From the NCBI RefSeq assembly GCF_001281025.1, contig NZ_CP012646.1, positions 1,145,001 to 1,209,000 of the forward strand: a stretch of 64,000 nucleotides of DNA. The letters are read 5' to 3'. The translations under genes and the position numbers were made by a program. The number at the start of each line of letters is the position of its first letter. Position 1 is the first letter of the stretch. Shown here in pieces: positions 17,545 to 27,178 of the stretch. The notes beneath the pieces are model-generated. The model saw only the letters and a list, made by a program, of their open reading frames with translations. It made no database searches and was not told the origin of the DNA. This stretch comes from Streptococcus mitis (GTDB taxonomy: Bacteria > Bacillota > Bacilli > Lactobacillales > Streptococcaceae).

Positions 17545-17729
17545 CGTCGGAGAATTTATTTAATGTCGCCCTGAGAGGCGACGAATAGAAAGGCAGGTCG
17601 TTTCTTTTAGTCGCTATTAGGCGAACTAAAAACTCCCTGCACTAGATTTTTTACCGAAAAGTATCGTTTCGCTAAAAAATCGTCGGAGAATTTATTTAAT
17701 GGCAACCCGAGAGTTGCCGAATAGAAAGG
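17545..17729 (+). repeat. Two structured repeat modules between carA and carB
   Basis: Each module has the identical 20-mer CGTCGGAGAATTTATTTAAT (17545-17564 and 17681-17700), then a hairpin, then GAATAGAAAGG. The stems differ in sequence but not in form: GTCGCC-ctgaga-GGCGAC (17565-17582) and GGCAAC-ccgaga-GTTGCC (17701-17718). Each 20-mer is preceded by another hairpin: CGAG/CTCG at 17533-17545, and GATTTTTTA.CGAAA/TTTCG.TAAAAAATC at about 17645-17681. The rest of the gap (17730-17865) has a near-palindrome GTTCGCTTAAGTGAAC at about 17742 and no gene. Confidence 0.75.
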
Positions 17730-17865
17730 AGAAGATACATTGTTCGCTTAAGTGAACACGCCCTAAGAACTGTGTGAAAAAGATAAACATCGTCTTGATG
17801 CTGAAGGCGTCTGCACCGAGTTTCCTATTTTCGCTGTGTTCTTTACGGGCTTTGTATCATAAACT

Positions 17866-20800
17866 ATGCCTAAACGTACTGATATTCAAAAAATTATGGT
17901 GATTGGTTCTGGTCCGATTATTATTGGTCAGGCTGCTGAGTTTGACTACGCTGGGACCCAGGCTTGCTTGTCGTTGAAAGAGGAAGGTTATGAGGTTGTC
18001 TTGGTTAACTCAAACCCTGCAACCATCATGACGGACAAGGAAATTGCGGATAAGGTTTATATTGAACCAATTACACTTGAGTTTGTGACACGTATTCTTC
18101 GTAAGGAGCGTCCAGATGCCTTGCTACCAACACTCGGTGGGCAAACTGGTCTTAATATGGCCATGGAATTGTCTAAAAATGGTATCCTTGATGAGCTTGG
18201 TGTTGAGCTTCTGGGAACTAAATTATCTGCCATTGACCAAGCTGAAGATCGTGACCTCTTTAAACAATTGATGGAAGAATTGGAACAACCCATTCCAGAA
18301 TCTGAAATTGTAAACACTGTTGAAGAAGCTGTTGCCTTTGCAGCAACAATTGGATACCCAGTCATCGTTCGTCCAGCCTTTACACTTGGTGGTACTGGTG
18401 GTGGTATGTGTGCTAATGAGGAAGAATTGCGTGAAATCGCTGAAAATGGATTGAAATTGTCACCCGTGACCCAATGTTTGATTGAGCGTTCAATCGCAGG
18501 TTTCAAGGAAATCGAATACGAAGTTATGCGTGACTCAGCTGATAATGCTTTGGTTGTTTGTAACATGGAAAACTTTGACCCAGTTGGGATTCACACAGGG
18601 GATTCCATCGTATTTGCCCCTGCCCAAACCATGTCAGACTATGAAAACCAAATGCTACGTGACGCGAGCTTGAGCATTATTCGTGCCCTTAAGATTGAAG
18701 GTGGATGTAATGTTCAGCTAGCTCTTGACCCACACAGTTTCAAGTATTATGTCATCGAAGTAAACCCTCGTGTGTCGCGTTCTTCAGCCCTGGCATCTAA
18801 GGCGACAGGTTACCCAATTGCCAAATTGGCTGCTAAGATTGCCGTCGGTTTGACCTTGGATGAGGTCATCAACCCAGTCACGGGTTCAACCTATGCCATG
18901 TTTGAACCAGCCCTTGACTACGTGGTTGCCAAGATTCCTCGTTTCCCATTTGACAAGTTTGAAAAGGGTGAGCGCCGTCTTGGTACCCAGATGAAGGCGA
19001 CTGGGGAAGTAATGGCGATTGGTCGTAACATCGAAGAATCTCTCCTTAAGGCTTGCCGCTCCCTTGAAATTGGGGTACACCACAATGAAATGCCTGAACT
19101 TGCATCAGTTTCTGATGATTCTTTGATTGAAAAGGTTGTGAAAGCCCAAGATGATCGTCTCTTCTATGTATCAGAAGCCATTCGTCGTGGCTACACACCA
19201 GAAGAAATTGCAGAGCTTACAAAAATTGATATCTTTTATCTCGATAAACTCCTACATATCTTTGAAATTGAGCAGGAGTTGGGTGCCCATCCACAAGATC
19301 TTGAAGTTTTGAAAACTGCAAAATTGAATGGATTTTCAGACCGTAAGATTGCTGAACTCTGGAAAACGACTGCTGACCAAGTTCGCCAACTTCGTTTGGA
19401 AAACAAGATTGTTCCTGTTTATAAGATGGTCGATACTTGTGCGGCAGAGTTCGACTCTGAAACGCCATATTTCTATTCAACCTATGGATGGGAAAATGAG
19501 TCTATCAAGTCTGATAAGGAATCCGTTCTAGTTCTAGGTTCTGGTCCAATCCGTATTGGTCAAGGGGTTGAGTTTGACTACGCAACTGTTCATTCAGTTA
19601 AGGCTATTCAGGCGGCTGGCTATGAAGCCATCATCATGAACTCAAACCCAGAGACCGTGTCTACAGACTTCTCTGTATCAGATAAGCTTTACTTTGAGCC
19701 ATTGACATTCGAAGATGTTATGAATGTCATCGACTTGGAGCAACCAAAAGGGGTTATCGTTCAGTTCGGTGGTCAAACAGCCATCAACCTTGCGGAGCCA
19801 TTGGCAAAAGCAGGTGTGATCATCCTTGGTACACAGGTTGCTGACCTAGACCGAGCTGAAGACCGTGACCTCTTCGAGCAAGCTCTTAAAGATTTGGATA
19901 TTCCACAGCCACCAGGACAAACTGCTACCAATGAAGAAGAAGCAGTACTTGCAGCTCGCAAGATTGGTTTCCCAGTTCTTGTCCGCCCATCTTATGTACT
20001 TGGTGGACGTGCCATGGAAATCGTTGAAAACGAAGAAGACCTTCGTTCTTACATGCGAACTGCTGTTAAGGCTAGTCCAGACCACCCAGTTCTTGTCGAC
20101 TCTTATATCGTTGGGCAAGAGTGCGAAGTTGATGCCATTTCAGATGGAGAAAATGTCCTTATCCCTGGTATCATGGAACATATCGAACGTGCTGGTGTCC
20201 ACTCGGGTGACTCAATGGCCGTTTACCCACCACAAACCTTGTCGCAAAAGGTGCAAGAAACAATCGCAGACTACACAAAACGTCTAGCAATTGGTCTTAA
20301 CTGTCTTGGAATGATGAATATCCAGTTTGTTATCAAGGATGAAAAAGTCTACGTTATTGAGGTCAATCCACGTGCTAGCCGTACGGTTCCATTTCTTTCT
20401 AAAGTGACCAATATCCCTATGGCTCAAGTAGCAACCAAGCTCATTCTTGGTCAAAAACTTGAAGAACTTGGCTACCAAGATGGACTTTACCCTGAAAGCA
20501 CCCGCGTTCATATCAAGGCACCTGTCTTCTCCTTTACCAAACTAGCTAAGGTAGACAGCTTACTTGGTCCTGAAATGAAATCAACAGGTGAAGTTATGGG
20601 TTCTGATACGACTTTGGAAAAAGCTCTCTATAAAGCCTTTGAAGCTTCTTACCTGCATTTGCCAACTTTTGGTAACGTTGTATTTACCATCGCTGATGAT
20701 GCCAAAGAAGAAGCCTTGGACTTGGCTCGTCGTTTCCAAAATATTGGCTATGGAATCCTCGCGACAGAAGGGACAGCAGCCTTCTTTGCCAGTCATGGAT

Positions 20801-21042
20801 TGCAAGCCCAACCTGTTGGTAAGATTGGTGATGACGATAAGGATATTCCAAGTTTTGTTCGTAAAGGAAGAATTCAAGCTATCATTAACACAGTTGGAAC
20901 AAAACGAACTGCAGACGAAGATGGTGAGCAGATTCGCCGTTCAGCTATTGAACACGGAGTGCCCCTCTTTACAGCCCTAGATACAGCTAATGCCATGCTT
21001 AAAGTACTTGAAAGCCGTAGTTTTGTCACAGAAGCAATTTAA
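17866..21042 (+). CDS. carB: Carbamoyl-phosphate synthase large subunit
   Basis: 1058 residues, full length. Two homologous ATP-grasp halves: the first starts [18 protein letters not shown], the second near residue 550 with [20 protein letters not shown]; the oligomerisation domain lies between, and the last ~130 residues are the allosteric MGS-like domain. Uses two ATP to make carbamoyl phosphate for pyrimidines and arginine. The start matches the family N-terminus, but the 15 bases before the ATG (TTTGTATCATAAACT) contain no Shine-Dalgarno, odd for such a highly made enzyme. Last gene of the pyr operon. Confidence 0.97.
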   Translation: MPKRTDIQKIMVIGSGPIIIGQAAEFDYAGTQACLSLKEEGYEVVLVNSNPATIMTDKEIADKVYIEPITLEFVTRILRKERPDALLPTLGGQTGLNMAMELSKNGILDELGVELLGTKLSAIDQAEDRDLFKQLMEELEQPIPESEIVNTVEEAVAFAATIGYPVIVRPAFTLGGTGGGMCANEEELREIAENGLKLSPVTQCLIERSIAGFKEIEYEVMRDSADNALVVCNMENFDPVGIHTGDSIVFAPAQTMSDYENQMLRDASLSIIRALKIEGGCNVQLALDPHSFKYYVIEVNPRVSRSSALASKATGYPIAKLAAKIAVGLTLDEVINPVTGSTYAMFEPALDYVVAKIPRFPFDKFEKGERRLGTQMKATGEVMAIGRNIEESLLKACRSLEIGVHHNEMPELASVSDDSLIEKVVKAQDDRLFYVSEAIRRGYTPEEIAELTKIDIFYLDKLLHIFEIEQELGAHPQDLEVLKTAKLNGFSDRKIAELWKTTADQVRQLRLENKIVPVYKMVDTCAAEFDSETPYFYSTYGWENESIKSDKESVLVLGSGPIRIGQGVEFDYATVHSVKAIQAAGYEAIIMNSNPETVSTDFSVSDKLYFEPLTFEDVMNVIDLEQPKGVIVQFGGQTAINLAEPLAKAGVIILGTQVADLDRAEDRDLFEQALKDLDIPQPPGQTATNEEEAVLAARKIGFPVLVRPSYVLGGRAMEIVENEEDLRSYMRTAVKASPDHPVLVDSYIVGQECEVDAISDGENVLIPGIMEHIERAGVHSGDSMAVYPPQTLSQKVQETIADYTKRLAIGLNCLGMMNIQFVIKDEKVYVIEVNPRASRTVPFLSKVTNIPMAQVATKLILGQKLEELGYQDGLYPESTRVHIKAPVFSFTKLAKVDSLLGPEMKSTGEVMGSDTTLEKALYKAFEASYLHLPTFGNVVFTIADDAKEEALDLARRFQNIGYGILATEGTAAFFASHGLQAQPVGKIGDDDKDIPSFVRKGRIQAIINTVGTKRTADEDGEQIRRSAIEHGVPLFTALDTANAMLKVLESRSFVTEAI

Positions 21043-21046
21043 ATAG

Positions 21047-21080
21047 AAAAAAGAGAAGGTATAACGATCTTCTCTTTTTT
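21047..21080. terminator. Terminator between carB and licD2
   Basis: AAAAAAGAGAAG / CTTCTCTTTTTT arms with a 10-base loop. The A and T runs make it usable for both convergent genes. Confidence 0.85.
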
Positions 21081-21111
21081 GTTATATTTTTTCTTGTAAA
21101 CTACTGCTTAA

Positions 21112-21921
21112 TCAGCTTTTGCGATAAGCTTTAATACTATGACTATACCATTCTTGCATTTCCTTTGATGGTGGTGTCATATAATCCCCATACATCTGGG
21201 TTAAAAATTGATCATATTTTTTAGGGACGGGCAACATACGGCCTTCAAACTCAGTTAAGATGAGTTCTTTAAAGGTATCAACTGGGAAGACTTCTTTCAT
21301 TCCTTCTTTACCAATACCAATTCCTCCCTCATATTGAGGAGTGTTGGTTACAGCATTTTTGACTAGCTGATCAATTTTCTTGTAAAAGTAACGAGGATTG
21401 ACAAATCGGAGGGCGTACCAGCTACATAATCTTAGAAAATCTTTTAACTTGCTATCACCGTGAACTGCGCGTGATTTTTTGATATAAGCCAGTTGACGAA
21501 GGGCCACATACTTATAGCTCTTGTCGACAATGCTCAAATCTGTAAAGCGATCAATTGGAAATACGTCGATAAAGAGACTGGTGTCATGACGCTTGTACTT
21601 GACATGGTCTTCGATGACAGTAGAAGTGTCCAAAATCGATGCGAAATTATGGAAGTACCAAGAAGAGGTATCGTAGGAAAGAACCTTGTAGCGAGGGTGA
21701 TTTTCCTCCTCAATAATCTTCAATAAACGTTCATAATCTTCACGATAGAGAGAAATATCAATATCATCATCCCAAGGAATCATACCTTTGTGGCGGATAG
21801 CTCCAAGCATGGTTCCATAACTGAGAAAATAAGGAATATTATGTTTCTTACAAGTCTCATCAATATAATCTAGCAGAGCTAGTTGGATTTCTTTAATTTC
21901 TTCTTTTTCTAAATATTGCAT
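21112..21921 (-). CDS. licD2: LicD2 phosphocholine transferase
   Basis: 269 residues from the ATG at 21921 (TTGGAGG six bases upstream, overlapping the end of licD1). LicD enzymes move phosphocholine from CDP-choline onto GalNAc residues of teichoic-acid repeats. The family signature IPWDDDIDISLYREDYERLL holds the Asp cluster typical of this nucleotidyltransferase-fold family. The start of the domain, FLSYGTMLGAIRHKGMIPW, is nearly the same as in licD1 next door, so the two arose by tandem duplication and then diverged. Third gene of tacF-licD1-licD2. Confidence 0.92.
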   Translation of the reverse strand: MQYLEKEEIKEIQLALLDYIDETCKKHNIPYFLSYGTMLGAIRHKGMIPWDDDIDISLYREDYERLLKIIEEENHPRYKVLSYDTSSWYFHNFASILDTSTVIEDHVKYKRHDTSLFIDVFPIDRFTDLSIVDKSYKYVALRQLAYIKKSRAVHGDSKLKDFLRLCSWYALRFVNPRYFYKKIDQLVKNAVTNTPQYEGGIGIGKEGMKEVFPVDTFKELILTEFEGRMLPVPKKYDQFLTQMYGDYMTPPSKEMQEWYSHSIKAYRKS

Positions 21922-21922
21922 C

Positions 21923-22726
21923 CTAATCCTCCAATTTGTAGGCATGAAATTCATGACTGTAGAAGCGTTTTTCTTCAGGTGGCAAGGTCATATAATCCCC
22001 GTAAAATTGAGTCAAAATAGTATCAAATTTTTCAGGTGCAGGAAGGTTCAAATTCTCAAAGGGTAAATCAATTGTGTTATCAAAGGTACCACTTGGGAAG
22101 ACTTCCTTTTCCTTAAATTTAGAAGGGATAAAGGCCATATACTGACCATTCTCACGATTATATTTTTGAATTTCTTTCTCGATTCTATTTGCGAAATAAC
22201 GAGGAGAAACAGGTCGCAGGAGCAACCAAAAGGCTGTTCGTATCCAATCTTTTAAAAGGCTATCCTTATAGACAATATTTTTGTGTTTACTGAAAGACAG
22301 AAGTTTGAAGCTTTCCAGCTTATAACAAATATCAATGACCTTAGGATCATCAAAGCGATCCATAGGGAAAATATCGATAAAAACACCAGACTCATAGGTT
22401 TTTGTATTTCGAGTATCAATAATTTTAGTTGTACTGTCTGTTATTTTGATAAAGTTGTTAAAGTAGTTCTTATCAGTTTCTAAGGATAGGAGCTTATATT
22501 TGCTTTTTTCCTTTTGAAAAATGTTTATAAATCGTTGGTAGTCTTCTCGAGGCATGGACAGATCAATATCATCGTCCCAAGGGATAAAGCCCTGATGTCG
22601 AACCGCCCCAATCAGAGTACCGTAGTTAATAATATAGTTGATATTGTGCTTTTTACAGAGAGTATCAATATAATCCAAAATTTCTAATTCAATTTGTTTG
22701 GCATCTTCAATGGATAGTTGTTTCAT
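21923..22726 (-). CDS. licD1: LicD1 phosphocholine transferase
   Basis: 267 residues. Partner of LicD2; in pneumococci LicD1 and LicD2 decorate different GalNAc residues of the repeat. Signature: YGTLIGAVRHQGFIPWDDDI followed by DLSMPREDYQRF. Begins nine bases after tacF and ends one base before licD2. Position in the order carB, licD2, licD1, tacF is that of pneumococcus, which is the basis for naming which copy is which. Confidence 0.92.
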   Translation of the reverse strand: MKQLSIEDAKQIELEILDYIDTLCKKHNINYIINYGTLIGAVRHQGFIPWDDDIDLSMPREDYQRFINIFQKEKSKYKLLSLETDKNYFNNFIKITDSTTKIIDTRNTKTYESGVFIDIFPMDRFDDPKVIDICYKLESFKLLSFSKHKNIVYKDSLLKDWIRTAFWLLLRPVSPRYFANRIEKEIQKYNRENGQYMAFIPSKFKEKEVFPSGTFDNTIDLPFENLNLPAPEKFDTILTQFYGDYMTLPPEEKRFYSHEFHAYKLED

Positions 22727-22735
22727 TTTAAACTC

Positions 22736-24223
22736 CTATGATCTTTTGAATTTATTTTTTAAGGCTAGGACATGGTTTAAAAATTCATAGAAAATGCTAT
22801 CTTTGGTGAAGGCAAGTAGACCAATATAAGAGATGGCTGATAGCAAGACAATCAAACCAGTATTAATCAAAAATGGCAAATTAATGACCATATCCACGGG
22901 ATACAAGAAATTAATCAGGAAATAGATTCCTACAAAGGAAAGTGAAAAGAGCGAGTATCGAATAGTATAGCTGAAGATATGTCCTAAGTGGATGAGTTGT
23001 TTTCTATGGATGAAAACGATATAGAAAACAAGTAGAGAGGCCTCTGATAGCATAGTTGTGAGTAGGTAGTATTCAGGAGCCACGATATGGTTGAAAAAGA
23101 GGAGACTATTTAAGCCTAAATTGAGTAGCCCAGCAAAGACTGTGTAAACTGTGATACGTTTTTCATAGCCATTTGTAAAGAGAATTTGGGAACCAAGAAT
23201 GGTATCTAGTGCCAGGATAATCGTACGAAAAGCGAAGAGAGAGGTTAAGATACCACCTCCGATATATTTTTCACTACCATAAAGTAGGATAGCATTTGGT
23301 CCTAAAACCATGAGTCCGAAACTGAGTGGAATGATAAAGAAGTTAAAGATTCGACTTCCTCTGTTAACCAGAGAAACATAGGCTTCTTTGTCGCCTTTTC
23401 CTAGATAGTAACTGAGACGAGGCACACTCACTCCGATAGCTCCTGTTACAACACCAGCTATAACGGTCACAATTCGTTGAGCCATGGTGTAGTAACTAAC
23501 GTTGACATCAATCCCTGTTTTAACGAGGAAGAGACGATCCAAAAAAGTGAAGAGCATATTGGCATTGGCAAAGACCAACATGGCTGTTAAAGGGAGAAAG
23601 AGCGGTTTAAAATCACTTATGTGAATCTTAACAAGCTTAATGTCTCTTTTAATCCAAAAATAACTAATCAGATAGTTAATCAGTGTCGATAAACTCATCA
23701 CAAGTGTATAGACAACAATATCGTGTTCATTTTTGACAAACAGGAATATAGAGATCAGCATCAGGATACGGATGAAGGCAGTCTTGTAAAAGAGAAAACT
23801 GTAATTTTCCAGAGCTTCATTGACCCACTCGATTGAAAAAATCTGGGCAATGAGTTGAATCCCCATAACAAGGTAGACCTTTTTGATGATTGGATTATCT
23901 GTAAAGAAGAGAGGATAGGCAAGGATATAGACAGCAGTGGTCAAAATCGTACAAGCTATGCACAAATAAAAAAGACTAGAGAAGGTTCTATTCAGATCTT
24001 TTTTGTTATCCTTGACATTACTGATGGCCCGTAAACCGTAGTTATAGACCCCATAAGTCGCAAAGGGCAAGAAAAATGACAAAATAGTGTCAACTGAGTT
24101 GAAGTAACCATAGTCAGTTCGGTCCAAGACACGCGCGACGTAGGTTCCAGTTAGGATGGGAAAAATAATATTCAAGACACGAATTCCCATATAAGATAGA
24201 GCATTTAATTTTATACTTTTCAT
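22736..24223 (-). CDS. tacF: TacF teichoic-acid repeat-unit flippase
   Basis: 495 residues with about 14 hydrophobic segments, a polysaccharide-transport (Wzx/MOP) family protein. Established role in pneumococcus: flipping undecaprenyl-linked, choline-bearing teichoic-acid units across the membrane; point changes in it relieve choline dependence. The N-terminus SYMGIRVLNIIFPILTGTYV is typical of the family. A minus-strand TATAAT at 24243-24248 and GAGGT before the ATG give promoter and ribosome site. First gene of the tacF-licD1-licD2 unit. Confidence 0.93.
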   Translation of the reverse strand: MKSIKLNALSYMGIRVLNIIFPILTGTYVARVLDRTDYGYFNSVDTILSFFLPFATYGVYNYGLRAISNVKDNKKDLNRTFSSLFYLCIACTILTTAVYILAYPLFFTDNPIIKKVYLVMGIQLIAQIFSIEWVNEALENYSFLFYKTAFIRILMLISIFLFVKNEHDIVVYTLVMSLSTLINYLISYFWIKRDIKLVKIHISDFKPLFLPLTAMLVFANANMLFTFLDRLFLVKTGIDVNVSYYTMAQRIVTVIAGVVTGAIGVSVPRLSYYLGKGDKEAYVSLVNRGSRIFNFFIIPLSFGLMVLGPNAILLYGSEKYIGGGILTSLFAFRTIILALDTILGSQILFTNGYEKRITVYTVFAGLLNLGLNSLLFFNHIVAPEYYLLTTMLSEASLLVFYIVFIHRKQLIHLGHIFSYTIRYSLFSLSFVGIYFLINFLYPVDMVINLPFLINTGLIVLLSAISYIGLLAFTKDSIFYEFLNHVLALKNKFKRS

Positions 24224-24557
24224 TCAATTTACCTCGTTTTTCATTATATCATAAAGTTAGCTAATAAGAAATGAAGGGCAGTAAGTCAAGCAATCACTTT
24301 GAAGTTTCAAATCTTAATTTTAAGATTTTTTTAAGGAAAGTATATTATTCTGAAGAACTCTAAAATTTCACAGCTATTTATTAGTAATGACTACAGAATT
24401 CCTAGCCACTACTAGAAATGGACTAGTTTCTTTGAATAATAGAACTCCTTAATCCTTCTATTCTAGAAAGGGAGGTCCGGTATTTCTTTCATGATAGGAC
24501 TAGATTGTGGTATAATAGAGAGAATAAGTTTTTTTAGTAAGACAAAGGAGAAAATAG
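24224..24557. promoter_or_regulatory. Divergent promoter region between tacF and tarI
   Basis: 334 bases without a gene. Minus-strand TATAAT at 24243-24248 serves tacF. Plus-strand TGTGGTATAAT (24506-24516) serves tarI, whose leader carries AAAGGAG. Between them is AT-rich sequence with a weak inverted repeat ATAGAA/TTCTAT near 24440-24460; nothing else recognisable. Confidence 0.65.
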
Positions 24558-25265
24558 ATGATTTATGCAGGAATTCTTGCCGGTGGAACTGGTACTCGCA
24601 TGGGAATTAGTAATTTGCCAAAACAATTTTTAGAGCTAGGCGATCGACCTATTTTGATTCATACAATTGAAAAATTTGTCTTGGAACCAAGTATTGAAAA
24701 AATTATGGTTGGGGTTCATGGAGACTGGGTTTCACATGCAGAGGATCTTGTAGATAAATATCTACCTCTTCATAAGGATCGTATCATCATTACAAAGGGT
24801 GGTGCTGACCGCAATACAAGTATTGAGAAAATCATTGAAGCCATTGATGCTTATCGTCCGCTTACTCCAGAGGATATCGTTGTTACCCACGATTCTGTTC
24901 GTCCATTTATTACACTTCGCATGATTCAGGACAATATCAAACTTGCGCAAAATCATGACGCAGTGGACACAGTAGTTGAAGCGGTAGATACTATCGTTGA
25001 AAGTACCAATGGTCAATTCATTACAGATATTCCAAATCGTGCTCACCTCTATCAAGGACAAACACCTCAAACATTCCGTTGCAAGGACTTCATGGACCTT
25101 TATGGCTCTCTTTCTGCTGAAGAGAAGGAAATTTTGACAGATGCATGTAAAATCTTTGTGATCAAAGGAAAAGATGTGGCCTTAGCCAAAGGTGAATACT
25201 CAAATCTGAAGATTACAACCGTAACAGATTTGAAGATTGCAAAAAGTATGATTGAGAAAGACTAG
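24558..25265 (+). CDS. tarI: Ribitol-5-phosphate cytidylyltransferase TarI
   Basis: 235 residues of the IspD/TarI family. Makes CDP-ribitol from CTP and ribitol 5-phosphate for teichoic-acid chains. Nucleotide-binding N-terminus AGILAGGTGTRMG, then NLPKQFLELGDRP; the VTHDSVRPF and GQTPQTFR motifs are also conserved. The adjacent dehydrogenase (TarJ) settles TarI over IspD. First gene of tarI-tarJ-licA-licB-licC, with an AAAGGAG ribosome site. Confidence 0.94.
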   Translation: MIYAGILAGGTGTRMGISNLPKQFLELGDRPILIHTIEKFVLEPSIEKIMVGVHGDWVSHAEDLVDKYLPLHKDRIIITKGGADRNTSIEKIIEAIDAYRPLTPEDIVVTHDSVRPFITLRMIQDNIKLAQNHDAVDTVVEAVDTIVESTNGQFITDIPNRAHLYQGQTPQTFRCKDFMDLYGSLSAEEKEILTDACKIFVIKGKDVALAKGEYSNLKITTVTDLKIAKSMIEKD

Positions 25266-25269
25266 TAAA

Positions 25270-26292
25270 ATGATTAATCAAATTTATCAACTAACTAAGC
25301 CTAAGTTTATCAATGTCAAATATCAGGAAGAGGCTATTGACCAAGAGAATCATATCCTCATCCGTCCTAATTATATGGCGGTCTGTCATGCGGATCAGCG
25401 TTACTACCAAGGAAAACGTGATCCGAAGATTTTGAATAAAAAGTTTCCAATGGCAATGATTCACGAGTCATGTGGAACCGTTATTTCTGACCCTACAGGA
25501 ACCTACGAGGTTGGGCAAAAAGTTGTCATGATTCCTAATCAGCCTCCTATGCAGAGTGATGAAGAATTCTATGAAAACTACATGACAGGGACCCATTTCT
25601 TGTCTAGTGGATTTGATGGCTTTATGAGAGAGTTTGTTTCTCTCCCTAAAGATCGTGTGGTAGCTTATGATGCTATTGAAGACACGGTTGCAGCGATTAC
25701 AGAGTTTGTCAGTGTCGGCATGCACGCTATGAATCGCTTATTGACTCTTGCTCATAGCAAGCGAGACCGAATTGCTGTTATCGGAGATGGAAGTTTAGCT
25801 TTTGTGGTTGCCAATATTATCAACTATACTTTGCCAGAAGCAGAGATTGTGGTTATTGGTCGTCATTGGGAAAAGTTGGAACTTTTCTCATTTGCCAAAG
25901 AATGCTATATTACTGATAATATTCCTGAAGATTTGGCCTTTGACCATGCTTTTGAGTGTTGTGGTGGTGATGGTACTGGACCAGCTATTAATGACTTGAT
26001 TCGTTACATTCGTCCTCAGGGAACGATTCTTATGATGGGAGTTAGTGAGTATAAAGTCAATCTCAATACACGTGATGCCTTAGAAAAAGGCTTGCTCTTG
26101 GTTGGGTCCTCTCGTTCTGGTCGCATTGATTTTGAAAATGCCATCCAAATGATGGAAGTCAAGAAATTTGCCAATCGTCTTAAAAATATCCTTTATCTAG
26201 AAGAACCTGTAAGAGAAATTAAAGATATTCACCGTGTCTTTGCGACCGATTTAAATACAGCATTTAAAACTGTGTTTAAGTGGGAAGTATAG
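25270..26292 (+). CDS. tarJ: Ribulose-5-phosphate reductase TarJ
   Basis: 340 residues from the ATG at 25270, four bases after tarI; an in-frame ATG at 25252 lies inside tarI. Zinc alcohol-dehydrogenase-like fold reducing ribulose 5-phosphate to ribitol 5-phosphate with NADPH. The early CHADQRYYQG and the IHESCGTV segment supply zinc-site residues, and the Rossmann motif is IAVIGDGSLAFVVA. Paired with TarI in all teichoic-acid ribitol pathways. Confidence 0.93.
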   Translation: MINQIYQLTKPKFINVKYQEEAIDQENHILIRPNYMAVCHADQRYYQGKRDPKILNKKFPMAMIHESCGTVISDPTGTYEVGQKVVMIPNQPPMQSDEEFYENYMTGTHFLSSGFDGFMREFVSLPKDRVVAYDAIEDTVAAITEFVSVGMHAMNRLLTLAHSKRDRIAVIGDGSLAFVVANIINYTLPEAEIVVIGRHWEKLELFSFAKECYITDNIPEDLAFDHAFECCGGDGTGPAINDLIRYIRPQGTILMMGVSEYKVNLNTRDALEKGLLLVGSSRSGRIDFENAIQMMEVKKFANRLKNILYLEEPVREIKDIHRVFATDLNTAFKTVFKWEV

Positions 26293-26308
26293 GTGCTGGA
26301 GGTTAATT

Positions 26309-27178
26309 GTGGAGAAAATCATTAAAGAAAAAATTTCTTCCTTACTTAGTCAAGAAGAGGAAGTCCTCAGTGTTGAACAACTGGGGGGAATGACCAATCA
26401 AAACTATTTGGCCAAAACAACAAATAAGCAATACATTGTTAAATTCTTTGGTAAAGGGACAGAAAAACTGATCAATCGTCAAGATGAAAAGTACAATCTT
26501 GAACTACTTAAAGATTTAGACCTAGATGTAAAAAATTACCTTTTTGATATTGAAGCTGGTATCAAAGTTAATGAGTATATCGAATCTGCGATTACGCTTG
26601 ATTCAACGTCAATCAAGACCAAATTTGACAAAATTGCTCCAATATTACAAACTATTCATGCTTCTGGCAAGGAATTAAGAGGAGAATTTGCTCCTTTTGA
26701 AGAAATCAAAAAATACGAATCCTTAATTGAAGAAAAAATCCCGTATGCTAACTATGAAGCAGTTAGAGAAGAAGTCTTCTCCTTAGAGAAAAGACTGACT
26801 GACTTAGGTGTTGACAGAAAATCTTGTCATATCGATTTGGTGCCTGAAAACTTTATCGAATCACCTCAAGGACGTCTATATCTGATTGACTGGGAATATT
26901 CATCAATGAATGATCCAATGTGGGATTTGGCTGCTCTCTTTTTAGAGTCTGAATTCACTCCTCAAGAGGAAGAAGATTTCTTATCTCACTATGAGAGTGA
27001 GCAAACACCTGTCTCTCGTGAAAAGATTGCCATTTATAAAATTTTACAAGATGCTATTTGGAGTCTATGGACTGTCTATAAGGAAGAGCAAGGCACAGAT
27101 TTTGGTGACTATGGTGTGAATCGTTACCAAAGAGCTGTTAAAGGTTTGTCATATTATGGAGGTTCAGATGAAAAATAA
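26309..27178 (+). CDS. licA: Choline kinase LicA
   Basis: 289 residues, GTG start with CTGGAGG upstream. Phosphorylates choline using ATP. APH/choline kinase fold: N-lobe with QLGGMTNQNYL and a Lys in QYIVKFFG; the catalytic loop is CHIDLVPENF and the metal-binding segment LIDWEYSSMNDPMWDLA. Third gene of the lic1/tar operon; its end overlaps licB by 11 bases. Confidence 0.95.
   Translation: MEKIIKEKISSLLSQEEEVLSVEQLGGMTNQNYLAKTTNKQYIVKFFGKGTEKLINRQDEKYNLELLKDLDLDVKNYLFDIEAGIKVNEYIESAITLDSTSIKTKFDKIAPILQTIHASGKELRGEFAPFEEIKKYESLIEEKIPYANYEAVREEVFSLEKRLTDLGVDRKSCHIDLVPENFIESPQGRLYLIDWEYSSMNDPMWDLAALFLESEFTPQEEEDFLSHYESEQTPVSREKIAIYKILQDAIWSLWTVYKEEQGTDFGDYGVNRYQRAVKGLSYYGGSDEK

Noticed and set aside
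21112..22726. licD2 and licD1 as one gene split by a frameshift
   Set aside because: Each has its own start, ribosome site and complete LicD domain, and their sequences are diverged paralogues, not two halves.
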